From Acaryochloris sp. CCMEE 5410 (lineage in GTDB: Bacteria > Cyanobacteriota > Cyanobacteriia > Thermosynechococcales > Thermosynechococcaceae), in contig NZ_AFEJ02000001.1 of assembly GCF_000238775.2 (NCBI RefSeq), forward strand, positions 868,001 to 932,000: a DNA stretch of 64,000 bases, read 5' to 3'. How positions within the stretch are numbered: the stretch's first letter is position 1; every line of letters begins with the position of its first letter. Positions 38,578 through 47,375 of this stretch are shown here, piece after piece. Position numbers and translations under genes: made by a program. The notes under the pieces were generated by a model, which worked only from the letters and a program-made list of their open reading frames with translations, did not search any database and had not been told where the DNA came from.

Positions 38578-39717
38578 CCAAATCCGACTCATTAACCCCC
38601 GAAATATCTTATCTGTCAAGCTGGCCACCAATGGTAGTGAGTGAGAGCTTGAATGTCTGATTGCATTGTCATTAAAGTTCGACAGCGCTGCTCGAGCACA
38701 TCTTCCAACTCATCCAGGGTCTCAAAGCATCGATTGGCCAGTGGTTCATCCGCTAGCCGCCACAACCGTTCAGCGGGCTGTAGCTCTGGAGAATAGGGGG
38801 GTAAAACCTTCAGATGAATGCCTTTAGGTACCACCAGATTTTACAGGTATGCCATCCGGCTCCATCGAGAACGAGAAGAATCTGTTTGTGCTTTCCCGCT
38901 CCAACTTGCTGAGCAAAGCTTTGTAGGGCTTGATTAAACCATTCTCCATTGACCCGAGGCAGAATGAACCATTCGGTATTGCCAGTTGCGGGATGAACGA
39001 ATCCATACAGATAGGTCCATTCATAGCGATGGTCCACCTCAGCAATTGGACGCTGACCCACAGGCGCCCAAATCTTTCGAATAATGGGTTTAAGGCCTAA
39101 ACGATGTTCATCCAAGGACCAAACTTCGACCTGAGCATTAGGGTAGCGTCGCTCCAATTCTGCTTTGTACTTAGGCAGTTTTTTAAAAGCGGCTTGGGCC
39201 TCTGGTTCACCTTTACGGTGGTGAGGACGTGGGCATTGCAGGGACTGCTCCAATCGCTTGAGATAGTCCCAACCGCGTTGGGGCCAAACCTTATCGACTC
39301 CTGTCATCTGAGCGATGACCTGGGCTACTTTGGGGCCGTTCCATAGACCACCGTCGGCGGGTGGGGTTTGTAGACGAGTCAACAATTGTGCACATTGGTC
39401 TTGAGTCAGAAGACTGCGAGATTGATGAGGTCGCTTATCTTTGCGTCGGTTGCGTAACCCATGGGCGCCATTGTGGTTATACTCCCTGACGATTTCTCGA
39501 GCGTAATCGTAGTTGAGACCGACCACTTGGGCTGCTTGAGTTAGCGTTGTTTGCTCACTGACGAGCCACAGCAGATGCCAGCGGCGCGATTCTACTGGGT
39601 CTTGGCTGGCTCGATAATGAGACTTCAGCTCGTCAGGCGAAAAATGGGGTTCGAGATATAGTTTTCTTGGCATTCTCTAATTATGCATTATATCGGAGTT
39701 ATATAAATCGGATTTGG
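38578..39717 (-). mobile_element. IS630-family insertion sequence with TA flanks
   Basis: A 1140-bp element. Its ends are inverted copies of CCAAATCCGA, and each end is flanked by the dinucleotide TA (38576-38577 and 39718-39719), the target used and duplicated by IS630/Tc1 elements. Including the TA the perfect repeat is 13 bp (ATACCAAATCCGA, 38575-38587 and the complement of 39708-39720). It contains one transposase split over two frames. Confidence 0.88.
38616..39673 (-). CDS. IS630-family transposase, split by a -1 frameshift
   Basis: Frame one (39673-38810) has the HTH region and the first two catalytic Asp residues (VWSLDEHRLGLKP and LVLDGAGWHT). Frame two continues in the -1 phase (to 38616) with GIHLKVLPPYSPELQPAERLW, where the catalytic Glu lies. 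The frames join at TGTAAAAT, where a -1 slip on the A-run yields a continuous DDE transposase of normal length. It is either a programmed shift or loss of one A from the gene. Confidence 0.82.
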
Positions 39718-39773
39718 TATAAGATCTGAAACAAAGCCTATGACTTTTATCGGCCCCTAAGCTGAGCTAGCTT

Positions 39774-42700
39774 CTAACTCAGCACTGGTGATTGAGACAG
39801 TAAATAACGTTCTAAAGCTGCTTTCAGTTCTTCACTCCGAATGGGCTTACTCACATAATCTTGCATGCCAGCCTCAAGGCACTTCTCTCGATCCCCCTGC
39901 ATGGCATTAGCGGTCAAAGCAATGATGTAAGGCCGAGCTTCAGGGGACCAAGTTTCTTGAATAGCTCGGGATGCTGTCAGGCCATCCATTTCAGGCATTT
40001 GTAAATCCATTAGCACCACATCGTAGGGTTGGCGATGTAGAGCTTCTAAAACTTCCTTGCCGTTGTTGGCCACATCTGCCTCATATCCCAACTGTTTCAG
40101 AATAAGCAATGCAACTTTTTGGTTAACCACTACATCTTCAGCTAACAAAAGGTGCAACGTCTTTGAGTTAGTACTGGGTTGGGGGCGATCAAGCTCAGAA
40201 TTTTGTGTATTTTCGGACTGTCTGGTTACTGCTCGGACTAATATGGCACTTAGCTGTGCTTCTTGAATGGGTTTATTTAAGATGGCATAAAAAAGACTTT
40301 TATCCATCGGAGTTGAAATAGCCTCAACACCCAGAGAACTGAGCATTACGAGTGGCAAGTCTTTATATTTTTGTAGGCCATGGATCCTTCTGGCTAAGGT
40401 TAAGCCATCCATCTCTGGCATTTGCATATCGACCACGGCTAGATCAAAGCTAGATCTTCCTCGCAGAAGTTCAAGGGCTGCCGGTCCACTGGGGGCTGAT
40501 TGGGAATGCATTCCCCAAATATCTGCAAATATGGTTAGAATTTTTCGATTCGTCAGATTGTCGTCAACGATCAGGAGTCGTTGGCCTTTCAACGGTGCCA
40601 AATCATGAATCGGGGCACAATCGAAAGTGTCAACTATGGGAGCTGCAATCGTAAATGAGAAGGTGGAACCTATTCCAATTTCACTATCCACCCAGATCTT
40701 TCCACCCATCAATTCACACAGCCGCTTACTAATAGCTAAGCCCAACCCCGTACCGCCATATTTGCGGGTCGTGGAGGAATCGACTTGGCTAAAGGATTGA
40801 AACAATCGATTCAAGCGATCTTCGGGAATACCAATCCCTGTATCTTTCACCGCAAATTGGAATAATCGGCGCGGAGACTGGCCCTCGCTACCAAGCCCCT
40901 CCCTATCCTGCATCTCTGCAGTTACGTCTTTGACATAGACGATGACTTCACCATTGTCCGTAAACTTCACCCCATTCGTAAGTAAATTAACGAGTACCTG
41001 GCGTAGACGGGTGACGTCTCCTACGATGCCGCAGGGTAAATCTGGATCAGCCAGATAAGCAATTTCTAAGCCTTTTTTGAAGGCTCTTGGGGCGACTAAT
41101 TTCAAGGCTTCTTCAATACAGGATTTGAGGTTAAACGGTTGTTCTTCAACTTCGAGTTTTCCAGCTTCGATTTTAGAGAAATCCAGAATATCGTTAATCA
41201 GACATAGAAGTGCATCCCCACTACTGCGGATGGTATCAACAAAATCCTGTTGTTGAGCATCGAGGGAGGTATGGGTCAGTAACCCAGTCATTCCGATCAC
41301 CGCATTCATTGGAGTTCTCAGTTCATGGCTCATATTGGCGAGGAATTCGCTTTTCACCTGACTGGCTGCATCGGCACGGTCTTTAGCTGTTTGTAATTCT
41401 GCATTGACGTTACGCAGTTTTGCATCAGCCTGTTGGCGTGCCGTTACGTCCTGATAAACCCCAAGGATGCCCATAATCGTTCCATCCGCCTGATGAAGGG
41501 GAACTTTAATCGTTTCCAGCCAAGTATCCGGGTTATGGCGCTTTAATAATGCAGTTTCAATCTCTCCAGTCGTGAGAATTCGCTGCTCGCTGGCCTGGAA
41601 TGCTGCTAATTCTGGTGGAGCCCATGGGAGATCAGTATCCTTTTTACCGACGACTTGTTCAGGTTGGCTTAAGCCAACATAGGTTGCAAATTGCAGGTTG
41701 CAATCCAGATAAATCCCCTCACGATCCTTCCAGAATAGAAGTTGTGGAATCGTATCAATCACCCGTCTTAATAACTGCTGGGAAGTTTGTAGATCTTCAT
41801 TCATCTGCACAAGATGGGCTTCAGCTAGTTTGCGAGAAGTAATATCCTGTAAAAATAGGGACAGCCCATCCACACTGGGGAAAATGCGGACTTCCAACCA
41901 AATCTGGCGATTGGCGTAAAAGGCTTCAAAGGACTGGCTGATCTGGTCTTGTAGGGCAGTCTGATAGTTGTCCTGATGATCAAGTCCTAGCTCCTGGGGG
42001 TAAGTTTGCCAGAAATTTTGGTGGATGCCATCTTGTGGGCCTTGTCCAAAGAGTTCAGCGGCCTTCTCATTGATATAGACGACTTGCCACTCTGGATTCA
42101 GGGTAATAAACGCATCCGTGATGCTGCTCAAAATGCCTGATATGCGTTGTTGGGATTGCTGCTGCTCTTGGATAAGCGCCCATTGGCGTCGAATGACGAG
42201 ATAGGCAGTGCCTCCCAAAATTATCAGTAGACAGCCAAAACTAATCAATCGAAAGATATTCGCTGTCTGACTGGCACTCTGATGCTGTTTTGTATAGAGA
42301 GCTTCTAGTTGGTTAATGGCTTCTGAAGTGGGTTGTTGAAGGATTGTTTGGGTTAGCTGATCAACCCTCGGTTTGTACTCCAGAATAATTCGGGTATGGG
42401 CAATGGCTAATAACAGACCCTCTTTATTAGCTTCAGTTTGGCTCATTGCTTCTAGCTGGGTCATTTGCTGGTTGATTTGTGGCACCAGCGCTTCGTTGGC
42501 AGACAGACTATACAGCAGTACGTTATCCAACATATCTTGGAGTCTTGCTGTACTATTTTTCGTTAACCCCTGGGACCGATCGCCTTGACGGACTTCTCTA
42601 ACGAGTTCAGGTAAGTAGTTTAAGGAATTTTTGACCACCGCATTAGTGGATTTAAACGATTCAACCCATTCTTCTTTCTGGTGAAAAAGTTTATTGTTAG

Positions 42701-43004
42701 TTTTCAATTGTTGATTGAGGGTTGACGGGTTACCAATAAAGCCAGGAACCTGCTCTAACTGTTTTTGTATGGCCCCTTGCTCAGAAATAGCCTGCACAAG
42801 TGGATCATAGGAAGTGAGCAAGGCATAACGGGATTTGAGAACACCTTGATTTAATGCAGCGTCTTTAACTAACTGTTGAGTAATTAAGGCATGATAACGC
42901 TGATGAACTTCGGGATCGACGGATGTGCTTTTGTAAACTGATCCAGTGAAAAGCAAGAGAAGGGTAGATGCCCCCAAGTATTTGAAAAACTTTCTCTGTT
43001 TCAT
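39774..43004 (-). CDS. Large membrane hybrid histidine kinase with two receivers
   Basis: A 1076-residue sensor: membrane helix (about 9-25), an extracytoplasmic all-helical sensor resembling the DAHL domain (about 30-250), a second helix (about 257-277), two PAS domains (about 290-390 and 410-530), HisKA with SHELRTPMNAVIG (His560), HATPase (GGTGLGLAISKRL), and two receivers with intact acceptors Asp859 (VVDMQMPEMDG) and Asp1000 (LMDLQMPEMDG). All catalytic residues look functional. It would send the phosphate to an external Hpt or response regulator, none of which is encoded nearby. The signal is unknown. Confidence 0.92.
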   Translation of the reverse strand: MKQRKFFKYLGASTLLLLFTGSVYKSTSVDPEVHQRYHALITQQLVKDAALNQGVLKSRYALLTSYDPLVQAISEQGAIQKQLEQVPGFIGNPSTLNQQLKTNNKLFHQKEEWVESFKSTNAVVKNSLNYLPELVREVRQGDRSQGLTKNSTARLQDMLDNVLLYSLSANEALVPQINQQMTQLEAMSQTEANKEGLLLAIAHTRIILEYKPRVDQLTQTILQQPTSEAINQLEALYTKQHQSASQTANIFRLISFGCLLIILGGTAYLVIRRQWALIQEQQQSQQRISGILSSITDAFITLNPEWQVVYINEKAAELFGQGPQDGIHQNFWQTYPQELGLDHQDNYQTALQDQISQSFEAFYANRQIWLEVRIFPSVDGLSLFLQDITSRKLAEAHLVQMNEDLQTSQQLLRRVIDTIPQLLFWKDREGIYLDCNLQFATYVGLSQPEQVVGKKDTDLPWAPPELAAFQASEQRILTTGEIETALLKRHNPDTWLETIKVPLHQADGTIMGILGVYQDVTARQQADAKLRNVNAELQTAKDRADAASQVKSEFLANMSHELRTPMNAVIGMTGLLTHTSLDAQQQDFVDTIRSSGDALLCLINDILDFSKIEAGKLEVEEQPFNLKSCIEEALKLVAPRAFKKGLEIAYLADPDLPCGIVGDVTRLRQVLVNLLTNGVKFTDNGEVIVYVKDVTAEMQDREGLGSEGQSPRRLFQFAVKDTGIGIPEDRLNRLFQSFSQVDSSTTRKYGGTGLGLAISKRLCELMGGKIWVDSEIGIGSTFSFTIAAPIVDTFDCAPIHDLAPLKGQRLLIVDDNLTNRKILTIFADIWGMHSQSAPSGPAALELLRGRSSFDLAVVDMQMPEMDGLTLARRIHGLQKYKDLPLVMLSSLGVEAISTPMDKSLFYAILNKPIQEAQLSAILVRAVTRQSENTQNSELDRPQPSTNSKTLHLLLAEDVVVNQKVALLILKQLGYEADVANNGKEVLEALHRQPYDVVLMDLQMPEMDGLTASRAIQETWSPEARPYIIALTANAMQGDREKCLEAGMQDYVSKPIRSEELKAALERYLLSQSPVLS

Positions 43005-44153
43005 CAGCTAGACTCCTTCCACTTAGGGCAGGTTAGAAAAGAATGAATATTGCGATCGCTGTTGTTCGAATTGGTTTGATCACCCAGTGGAGCATTGACC
43101 AAGGTTGTAATGGTTTGGCTTAAGATAGCCCGCTTATAGAAATGGGGAACGGTTGATTGGATGATTGGAGAGCACCATTGCTGAACAATTTTCTTAAATT
43201 GAGTCACATGCCATAGCGTTCGAATCAAGAGAGAAAATAAGACAATCCATAATAAATGGAAGCTTTTTGTGATTTTTCCCCACTTCTATCCCCCTAGTCT
43301 CAAAAATAAACTGATAGCTAGAGGATCCTTTTTAGCTCTCTCAAATTAAATATCAGCCAATCTTTATAGGTTTGAATGCTTAACTATTAGTTTGCCCAAA
43401 CGCCTATTCTCACTAGCAAATAAAGGGGATTAATATCTAAAGAAATCAACTAAAAAATACATCTAGAATCACTAATATAGGGATAAATATTGCTGATTTT
43501 ATAGTTATGGGGTCAATATAAATATTTTGTGTAAGCTATTAAATCAGTCTTGAGTGATTATCTTTTGAGTACAAAATTTCGCAAGTTGATTTTTGGCACA
43601 TTTCTATTCCTTTGGCTTCTGCTTCGCCAAAACAGGCCAGTTCAAAGCATGCCTAGCTGAGATCTTTCATTATTGATATGACAAAGTGGATGCAACTATC
43701 AAAATGGGTTTGTGGATAGGGGAACCAGCAACAGGATGTCACGGAAATTGGAAAGATTATCAACCTACTACGGACCTTACAACCTCATAACTGTTGTCTT
43801 TAGCTGAGAATTATGAGAATTAACTTAAGAAGCGTAAATAATAGATCGATCACGATTCATCTGGTGGGATCAATGGATCATTAGCCGAGCACCTAAAAAA
43901 ATGAACGTCGATGTCTCAAAATGATCTATAGAGACAAGCAACTGACCTTCTCCAGAAATCTAATGGTGGTTTGAATAAATGAAATATAAAAACATCATGA
44001 AGGTTTTTGTTAAGAAAATATAGATAAGTTAATGTAATAGTTATAATAAGCACGACAAATTCCTGTTTGGGAAAAGTGTATCGACGGAAAGGTTATCCTT
44101 TCTGATAAAAATCGCTGGCCAGCTTATAAATTCCTGTTTCAATTCTTTCATTT
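43005..44153. other. Long intergenic stretch without supported genes
   Basis: About 1.15 kb, AT-rich, with frequent stops in all frames. A 74-codon frame touching the hybrid kinase start (43004-43228, minus) lacks protein-like composition and is not accepted. No tRNA cloverleaf or CRISPR repeats are seen. It may hold the kinase promoter or small RNAs, or be decayed DNA. Confidence 0.5.
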
Positions 44154-44189
44154 AGCCAGCTCTTGGATCCAGGATCTTAAGAGCTGGCT
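44154..44189 (+). promoter_or_regulatory. Stem-loop just upstream of the DUF1830 gene
   Basis: A perfect 11-bp inverted repeat AGCCAGCTCTT/AAGAGCTGGCT with a 14-nt loop that itself holds the near-repeats GGATCC and GGATC. It ends 11 nt before the ATG at 44201, so it would sit in the 5' leader over or next to the ribosome-binding site. There is no T-run that would make it a plain terminator. A role in translation or mRNA stability control is inferred. Confidence 0.55.
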
Positions 44190-44200
44190 AGACATTTTCT

Positions 44201-44452
44201 ATGACTAAAACGCTTGAGTCTCAGCCAACACAATTAACTTTCTGTAGCTACTACAATCCGTCACCTAGGGTTCAAGTCGTTCGGATCACTAATATCAAGA
44301 ACTGGTATTTTGAGCGGGTGGTCTTTCCCCAACAGACTTTGGTATTCGATGCGCCACGAACGGCCCATCTTGAGATCCATAGCAGCGAAATTGCTACGGC
44401 CATTCAAGTAGACTGTATTCCCTGTCGGCGGTTAGCTGTCAAAACCGCCTAG
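44201..44452 (+). CDS. DUF1830-like small cyanobacterial protein
   Basis: An 83-residue protein. The pattern FCSYYNPSPRVQVVRITNI, ERVVFPQQTLVFDAP and LEIHSSE matches my memory of DUF1830, a small family almost restricted to cyanobacteria, of unknown function. Four Cys are present, two of them in CIPCRR near the end. No signal peptide. It is preceded by a strong hairpin and stands alone. Confidence 0.75.
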   Translation: MTKTLESQPTQLTFCSYYNPSPRVQVVRITNIKNWYFERVVFPQQTLVFDAPRTAHLEIHSSEIATAIQVDCIPCRRLAVKTA

Positions 44453-44654
44453 AGTGCCTGGGCAAAATTTATGAGCTGTAATGGAGTACTTTTGGGCCAA
44501 TTGTGCTGTCAATTTTTTGGGGAAGGATAGCCAGTCGAGCCTGTAAAAAAAAAGCAGACTATAGTTTGCTTCAAGCAACCACAGGTTCCAGAGAATCTAT
44601 TGTCAGTCGCGAAAAATCAGTATAGGCAAAAAAAAGCCAAAGAATAGGATCAGA

Positions 44655-45368
44655 TCAAGGGCAATCAAACAGGACAGTTGTCATATAACGGTCTGCCCAT
44701 TTATCACCAAATGCCTTCTCCAAGATTCGTCGAGTTTTGTCATTCTGTTGTTGTTGCTGGCAGTACCGTTGTTGTCCAGCCATAACTTGTTCAATCTCTG
44801 ATTCGGACACAGGCTGAGTTGTTATGGCTTGCTGGCAATGCCATTCTAAATAGGCCGAGACTCGCTCTAAAAATTGAGTTTCTTCCTGGGATGTTTGGGG
44901 TCGGATAAATAGACAGAACTCAGAAAAGATCGTTCCCCACTCGGGGATCTGTCGTGGCTCGGAAAACTTCAAATCGGGTAAATTCTGGAGATGCTCATGG
45001 TATGACGGTGATAGCTTTCCATTAGCGGTAGGGGACAGATCGGCTATGGCAGCACTAATGCCACCTCGTCCACCGACCAAATCGGTACCAAACATGGGTA
45101 AGGCGTACTGCGGTTCAGGAAACATGACGCAGTGCAAGATATCTAAGCCTGTTCCTACTCGAGCCAACTCCAAATGAAGTTTGCGAAACGGTGGAGCCTG
45201 GTAACAAATATTTTCTATGACGAGGAACTCGCCTTCGAGACGTCCTTCAACATGCCCGAATTCTGGGGGAAGAGGATAGTCTGATAGTTCTAAATAATGG
45301 GTCCAAATTGCTTCAATCCGATTGGCCCATTCTCGAATGAGTGGGTGCTGCTGCTGACGTAAAGACAT
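44655..45368 (-). CDS. pcyA: Phycocyanobilin:ferredoxin oxidoreductase
   Basis: Makes phycocyanobilin from biliverdin IX-alpha with four electrons from ferredoxin, supplying chromophore for phycobiliproteins and phytochromes. The family block LPPEFGHVEGRLEGEFL, FRKLHLELARVG and MFGTDLVGGRGGISAAIADL is unmistakable. With the ATG at 45368, His79 (LDILHCVMFP) and Asp96 line up with the catalytic His88 and Asp105 of Synechocystis PcyA at a constant offset of 9. A GTG at 45383 would add five residues and lies within a palindrome; I prefer the ATG. It is divergent from the NurA-like gene. Confidence 0.96.
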   Translation of the reverse strand: MSLRQQQHPLIREWANRIEAIWTHYLELSDYPLPPEFGHVEGRLEGEFLVIENICYQAPPFRKLHLELARVGTGLDILHCVMFPEPQYALPMFGTDLVGGRGGISAAIADLSPTANGKLSPSYHEHLQNLPDLKFSEPRQIPEWGTIFSEFCLFIRPQTSQEETQFLERVSAYLEWHCQQAITTQPVSESEIEQVMAGQQRYCQQQQQNDKTRRILEKAFGDKWADRYMTTVLFDCP

Positions 45369-45381
45369 AGATACAAAATTC

Positions 45382-45397
45382 ACTACCAGTTGGTAGT
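45382..45397. promoter_or_regulatory. Palindrome between pcyA and nurA-like gene
   Basis: The sequence ACTACCA-GT-TGGTAGT is a perfect 7-bp inverted repeat with a 2-bp center, placed in the 65-bp gap between divergent starts. It lies 14 bp before the preferred pcyA ATG and 37 bp before the other gene, a natural operator position. The binding protein is unknown. Confidence 0.45.
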
Positions 45398-45433
45398 AGA
45401 GTAAAAAAAACGGGCTGAAAATAAGGGTTTATC

Positions 45434-46621
45434 ATGCCACTCAAGCCGTCTGAAATCCTACAAGCTTTAGACCAAAAACAGACTGAGTTCCAAGATTTTC
45501 ACCAAACAACCCTCAAAGTATTAGAGAAATATCGTAAGGCATTAAGTAAGGTTGCCCAACAGCCTGATGCTGAAATCACGAAAGCATTGACTGAACACCC
45601 TAATCCAGGGGGGCGTCCATTGGAGGCTTTAGGGGATAGCCCAAACTGGATTATCCCTTCTAAGCTTAAGTGGTCAAGTCGAGAGCAAAGCCTGGAATGG
45701 GTGCGGGAACGATTGATGGGGATTACGACCTTTGCGGTGGATGGTTCTCAAGTCTATCCCAGCAAAGACATATCCATTCCGATTGGCATGGTGCAAGTGG
45801 GCTGGTTTGAGAATCCCCATTTACCCTTGGGTAGCTATGACAAGGATGTGCGCTTAGAGGTTTTGTCTCCTGAAGATCTAAAGCCACAAGATCGGAGTAC
45901 GCCGATGGATCGGCTGGTTAACATGCATCGATTTCGCATGGAAATCCAGCGTATGATCGAATTTATGGAGGGCCATACTAATCGTTCAGATTGCTTGGTA
46001 TTTCTGGATGGCTCTCTAGTAGCCACGTTTGCGGAAAAATTTGATGCTGAATGTCGGAAATTCTACGTTCAGCAATTAGTGGAACTGTTGCAAGCCAGTG
46101 AAAACTTCCGAGTGCCTTTAGTGGCCTATATTGATACGTCTCGGGCACGAGATTTAGTCCAGTTACTCCATTGCTTGAAGAGATTACCGGAAGCGCCATC
46201 TCTTAATGATGCGGCCTTGTTGGGAGTGAATATGGATTGGGGTGATCGCACGCCGATATTTAAATGCGATCGCAAAGGTGAAAACAGCCATCAAGGTATT
46301 CTCCAAGACTACGGAGACCAAGCAGAATCCATCGCCTTTACCTACCTCAAAACCCATGAAGGCCCACCTGCGCGCATTGAAATGCCCATCTGGATTTATG
46401 AGGCCGGATTACATTCGACGGTCTTAGATTTTGTCCGAGGGGAGGTGATCATCGGCGGAGGATATCCCTACGTGATTGAAACAGCCGATCGCGTGGCTGT
46501 TCTCCAAGCGGAGGATCGCCAAATCTTCTTTCGTCTGCTACAAGAATGGGCTGAGAAAGAGGAGATTAACCTGCAGTTTTCTCGGAAAATGATTAGTAAA
46601 GTTCTGCGTCGAGGGAATTAG
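45434..46621 (+). CDS. NurA-domain nuclease
   Basis: A 395-residue protein with the NurA fold. Metal-site motifs are TFAVDGSQVYP (residues near 97-107), VFLDGSLVA, YIDTSRARDL and the C-terminal VIETADRVAVLQAEDRQ. NurA is a 5'-3' nuclease that acts with the HerA translocase in archaeal and bacterial DNA-end resection; a HerA gene is not next to this one, though cyanobacterial members are often solitary. The N-terminal ~70 residues are helical. It is transcribed divergently from pcyA. Confidence 0.85.
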   Translation: MPLKPSEILQALDQKQTEFQDFHQTTLKVLEKYRKALSKVAQQPDAEITKALTEHPNPGGRPLEALGDSPNWIIPSKLKWSSREQSLEWVRERLMGITTFAVDGSQVYPSKDISIPIGMVQVGWFENPHLPLGSYDKDVRLEVLSPEDLKPQDRSTPMDRLVNMHRFRMEIQRMIEFMEGHTNRSDCLVFLDGSLVATFAEKFDAECRKFYVQQLVELLQASENFRVPLVAYIDTSRARDLVQLLHCLKRLPEAPSLNDAALLGVNMDWGDRTPIFKCDRKGENSHQGILQDYGDQAESIAFTYLKTHEGPPARIEMPIWIYEAGLHSTVLDFVRGEVIIGGGYPYVIETADRVAVLQAEDRQIFFRLLQEWAEKEEINLQFSRKMISKVLRRGN

Positions 46622-46790
46622 GAAAAAACTGACTTGTAGAATTTGGCATGAAAAACCCTACTTATATCCGCCGATAAGAAAATCTTCCTCTGATATTGGC
46701 GTGAAAAAATCTGCCGTGAGATGACGCACTTATAAGACCTGTATATACAGATGCAGGAACTCCAGAATATTGATAGACACCACCTGAATG

Positions 46791-46913
46791 GGGAGCATGT
46801 CACCTTTGCAAGCTAGTATTTATACTCATCTCAGAAATCCTTGCTAGCCTTGCTTTCAGACACCAAATTTTTTAATTCTAAATTTTGTGCATCTGCAAAG
46901 GTGACATGCTCCC
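46791..46913. mobile_element. 123-bp MITE with perfect 20-bp inverted ends and 9-bp target duplication
   Basis: The ends are GGGAGCATGTCACCTTTGCA (46791-46810) and its exact complement (46894-46913), enclosing 83 bp with no coding capacity. The 9-bp sequence ACCTGAATG is present on both flanks (46782-46790 and 46914-46922), a target-site duplication. These are hallmarks of a non-autonomous element moved by a transposase encoded elsewhere; perfect ends and duplication suggest a recent insertion. The rest of 46622-47087 holds no gene I can support. Confidence 0.85.
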
Positions 46914-47037
46914 ACCTGAATGAAATCTTATTTCGAGGATTTGATTGCTTGAATCGTACCCGACACTTTCCAGATTACTTGAGATTACATGTTTTCGATG
47001 CATAGTGAAAAGACTCCATTTTTACGAGTTCGAAAGC

Positions 47038-47079
47038 TTTTGAGTTATTGCCAGTAAGTTCACTGGCAATAACTCAAAA
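47038..47079. terminator. 18-bp perfect hairpin downstream of the DUF2188-like gene
   Basis: An exact 18-bp inverted repeat TTTTGAGTTATTGCCAGT with a 6-nt loop, ending 8 bp past the stop of the minus-strand DUF2188-like gene. The ends of the stem are A4/T4, so no free T-run follows, but a hairpin this stable should stop or protect transcripts. It could also be a small repeat element. Confidence 0.6.
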
Positions 47080-47087
47080 ATTTGGAT

Positions 47088-47315
47088 TTAACCTTTGGGT
47101 GGAAAAGGATCGTTTCCGTAAGAATTTCTCTCACGGATTTGACCATTTTTACCGTGGATCAATAACTCGGAAGCTTGATTTTGTGCTATTTCTCGCCCAA
47201 TATTAATTGCCTCCTGCTGAGTGGAGGTTACTTTCGTTGCACGAGACGCACCTTCGGACTTCACAGCCCAACCTTCAGAATGAGGGACAATATGCTGATT
47301 GTTACCTGTTGCCAT
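47088..47315 (-). CDS. DUF2188-like small protein
   Basis: A 75-residue protein. The pattern NNQHIVPHSEGWAVKSEG, STQQEAINIGREIAQNQ and LLIHGKNGQIRERNSYGNDP matches DUF2188, a small beta-alpha-beta domain common in bacteria and seen near mobile or defence genes (family memory). The ATG at 47315 gives the usual N-terminus; the frame is open further up, but those residues are hydrophobic and atypical. It is divergent from the ImmA/Xre gene, with 60 bp between the starts. Confidence 0.85.
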   Translation of the reverse strand: MATGNNQHIVPHSEGWAVKSEGASRATKVTSTQQEAINIGREIAQNQASELLIHGKNGQIRERNSYGNDPFPPKG

Positions 47316-47375
47316 GGGTTTACTCCCAATGTAAAATATAGTTAACATCTGTATTATAAACAAGCAAAAAATAAG

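Noticed and set aside
43004-43228. Open frame of 74 codons on the minus strand next to the hybrid kinase start
   Set aside because: Unremarkable composition, no ribosome-binding site, and it abuts the kinase start; chance frame.
43704-43790. 28-codon plus-strand frame starting MGLWIGEP
   Set aside because: No ribosome-binding site and no family likeness; considered chance.
44535-44640. A-rich runs with short inverted repeats after the DUF1830-like gene and pcyA, possible terminators
   Set aside because: Stems are short with mismatches, so termination is not convincing.
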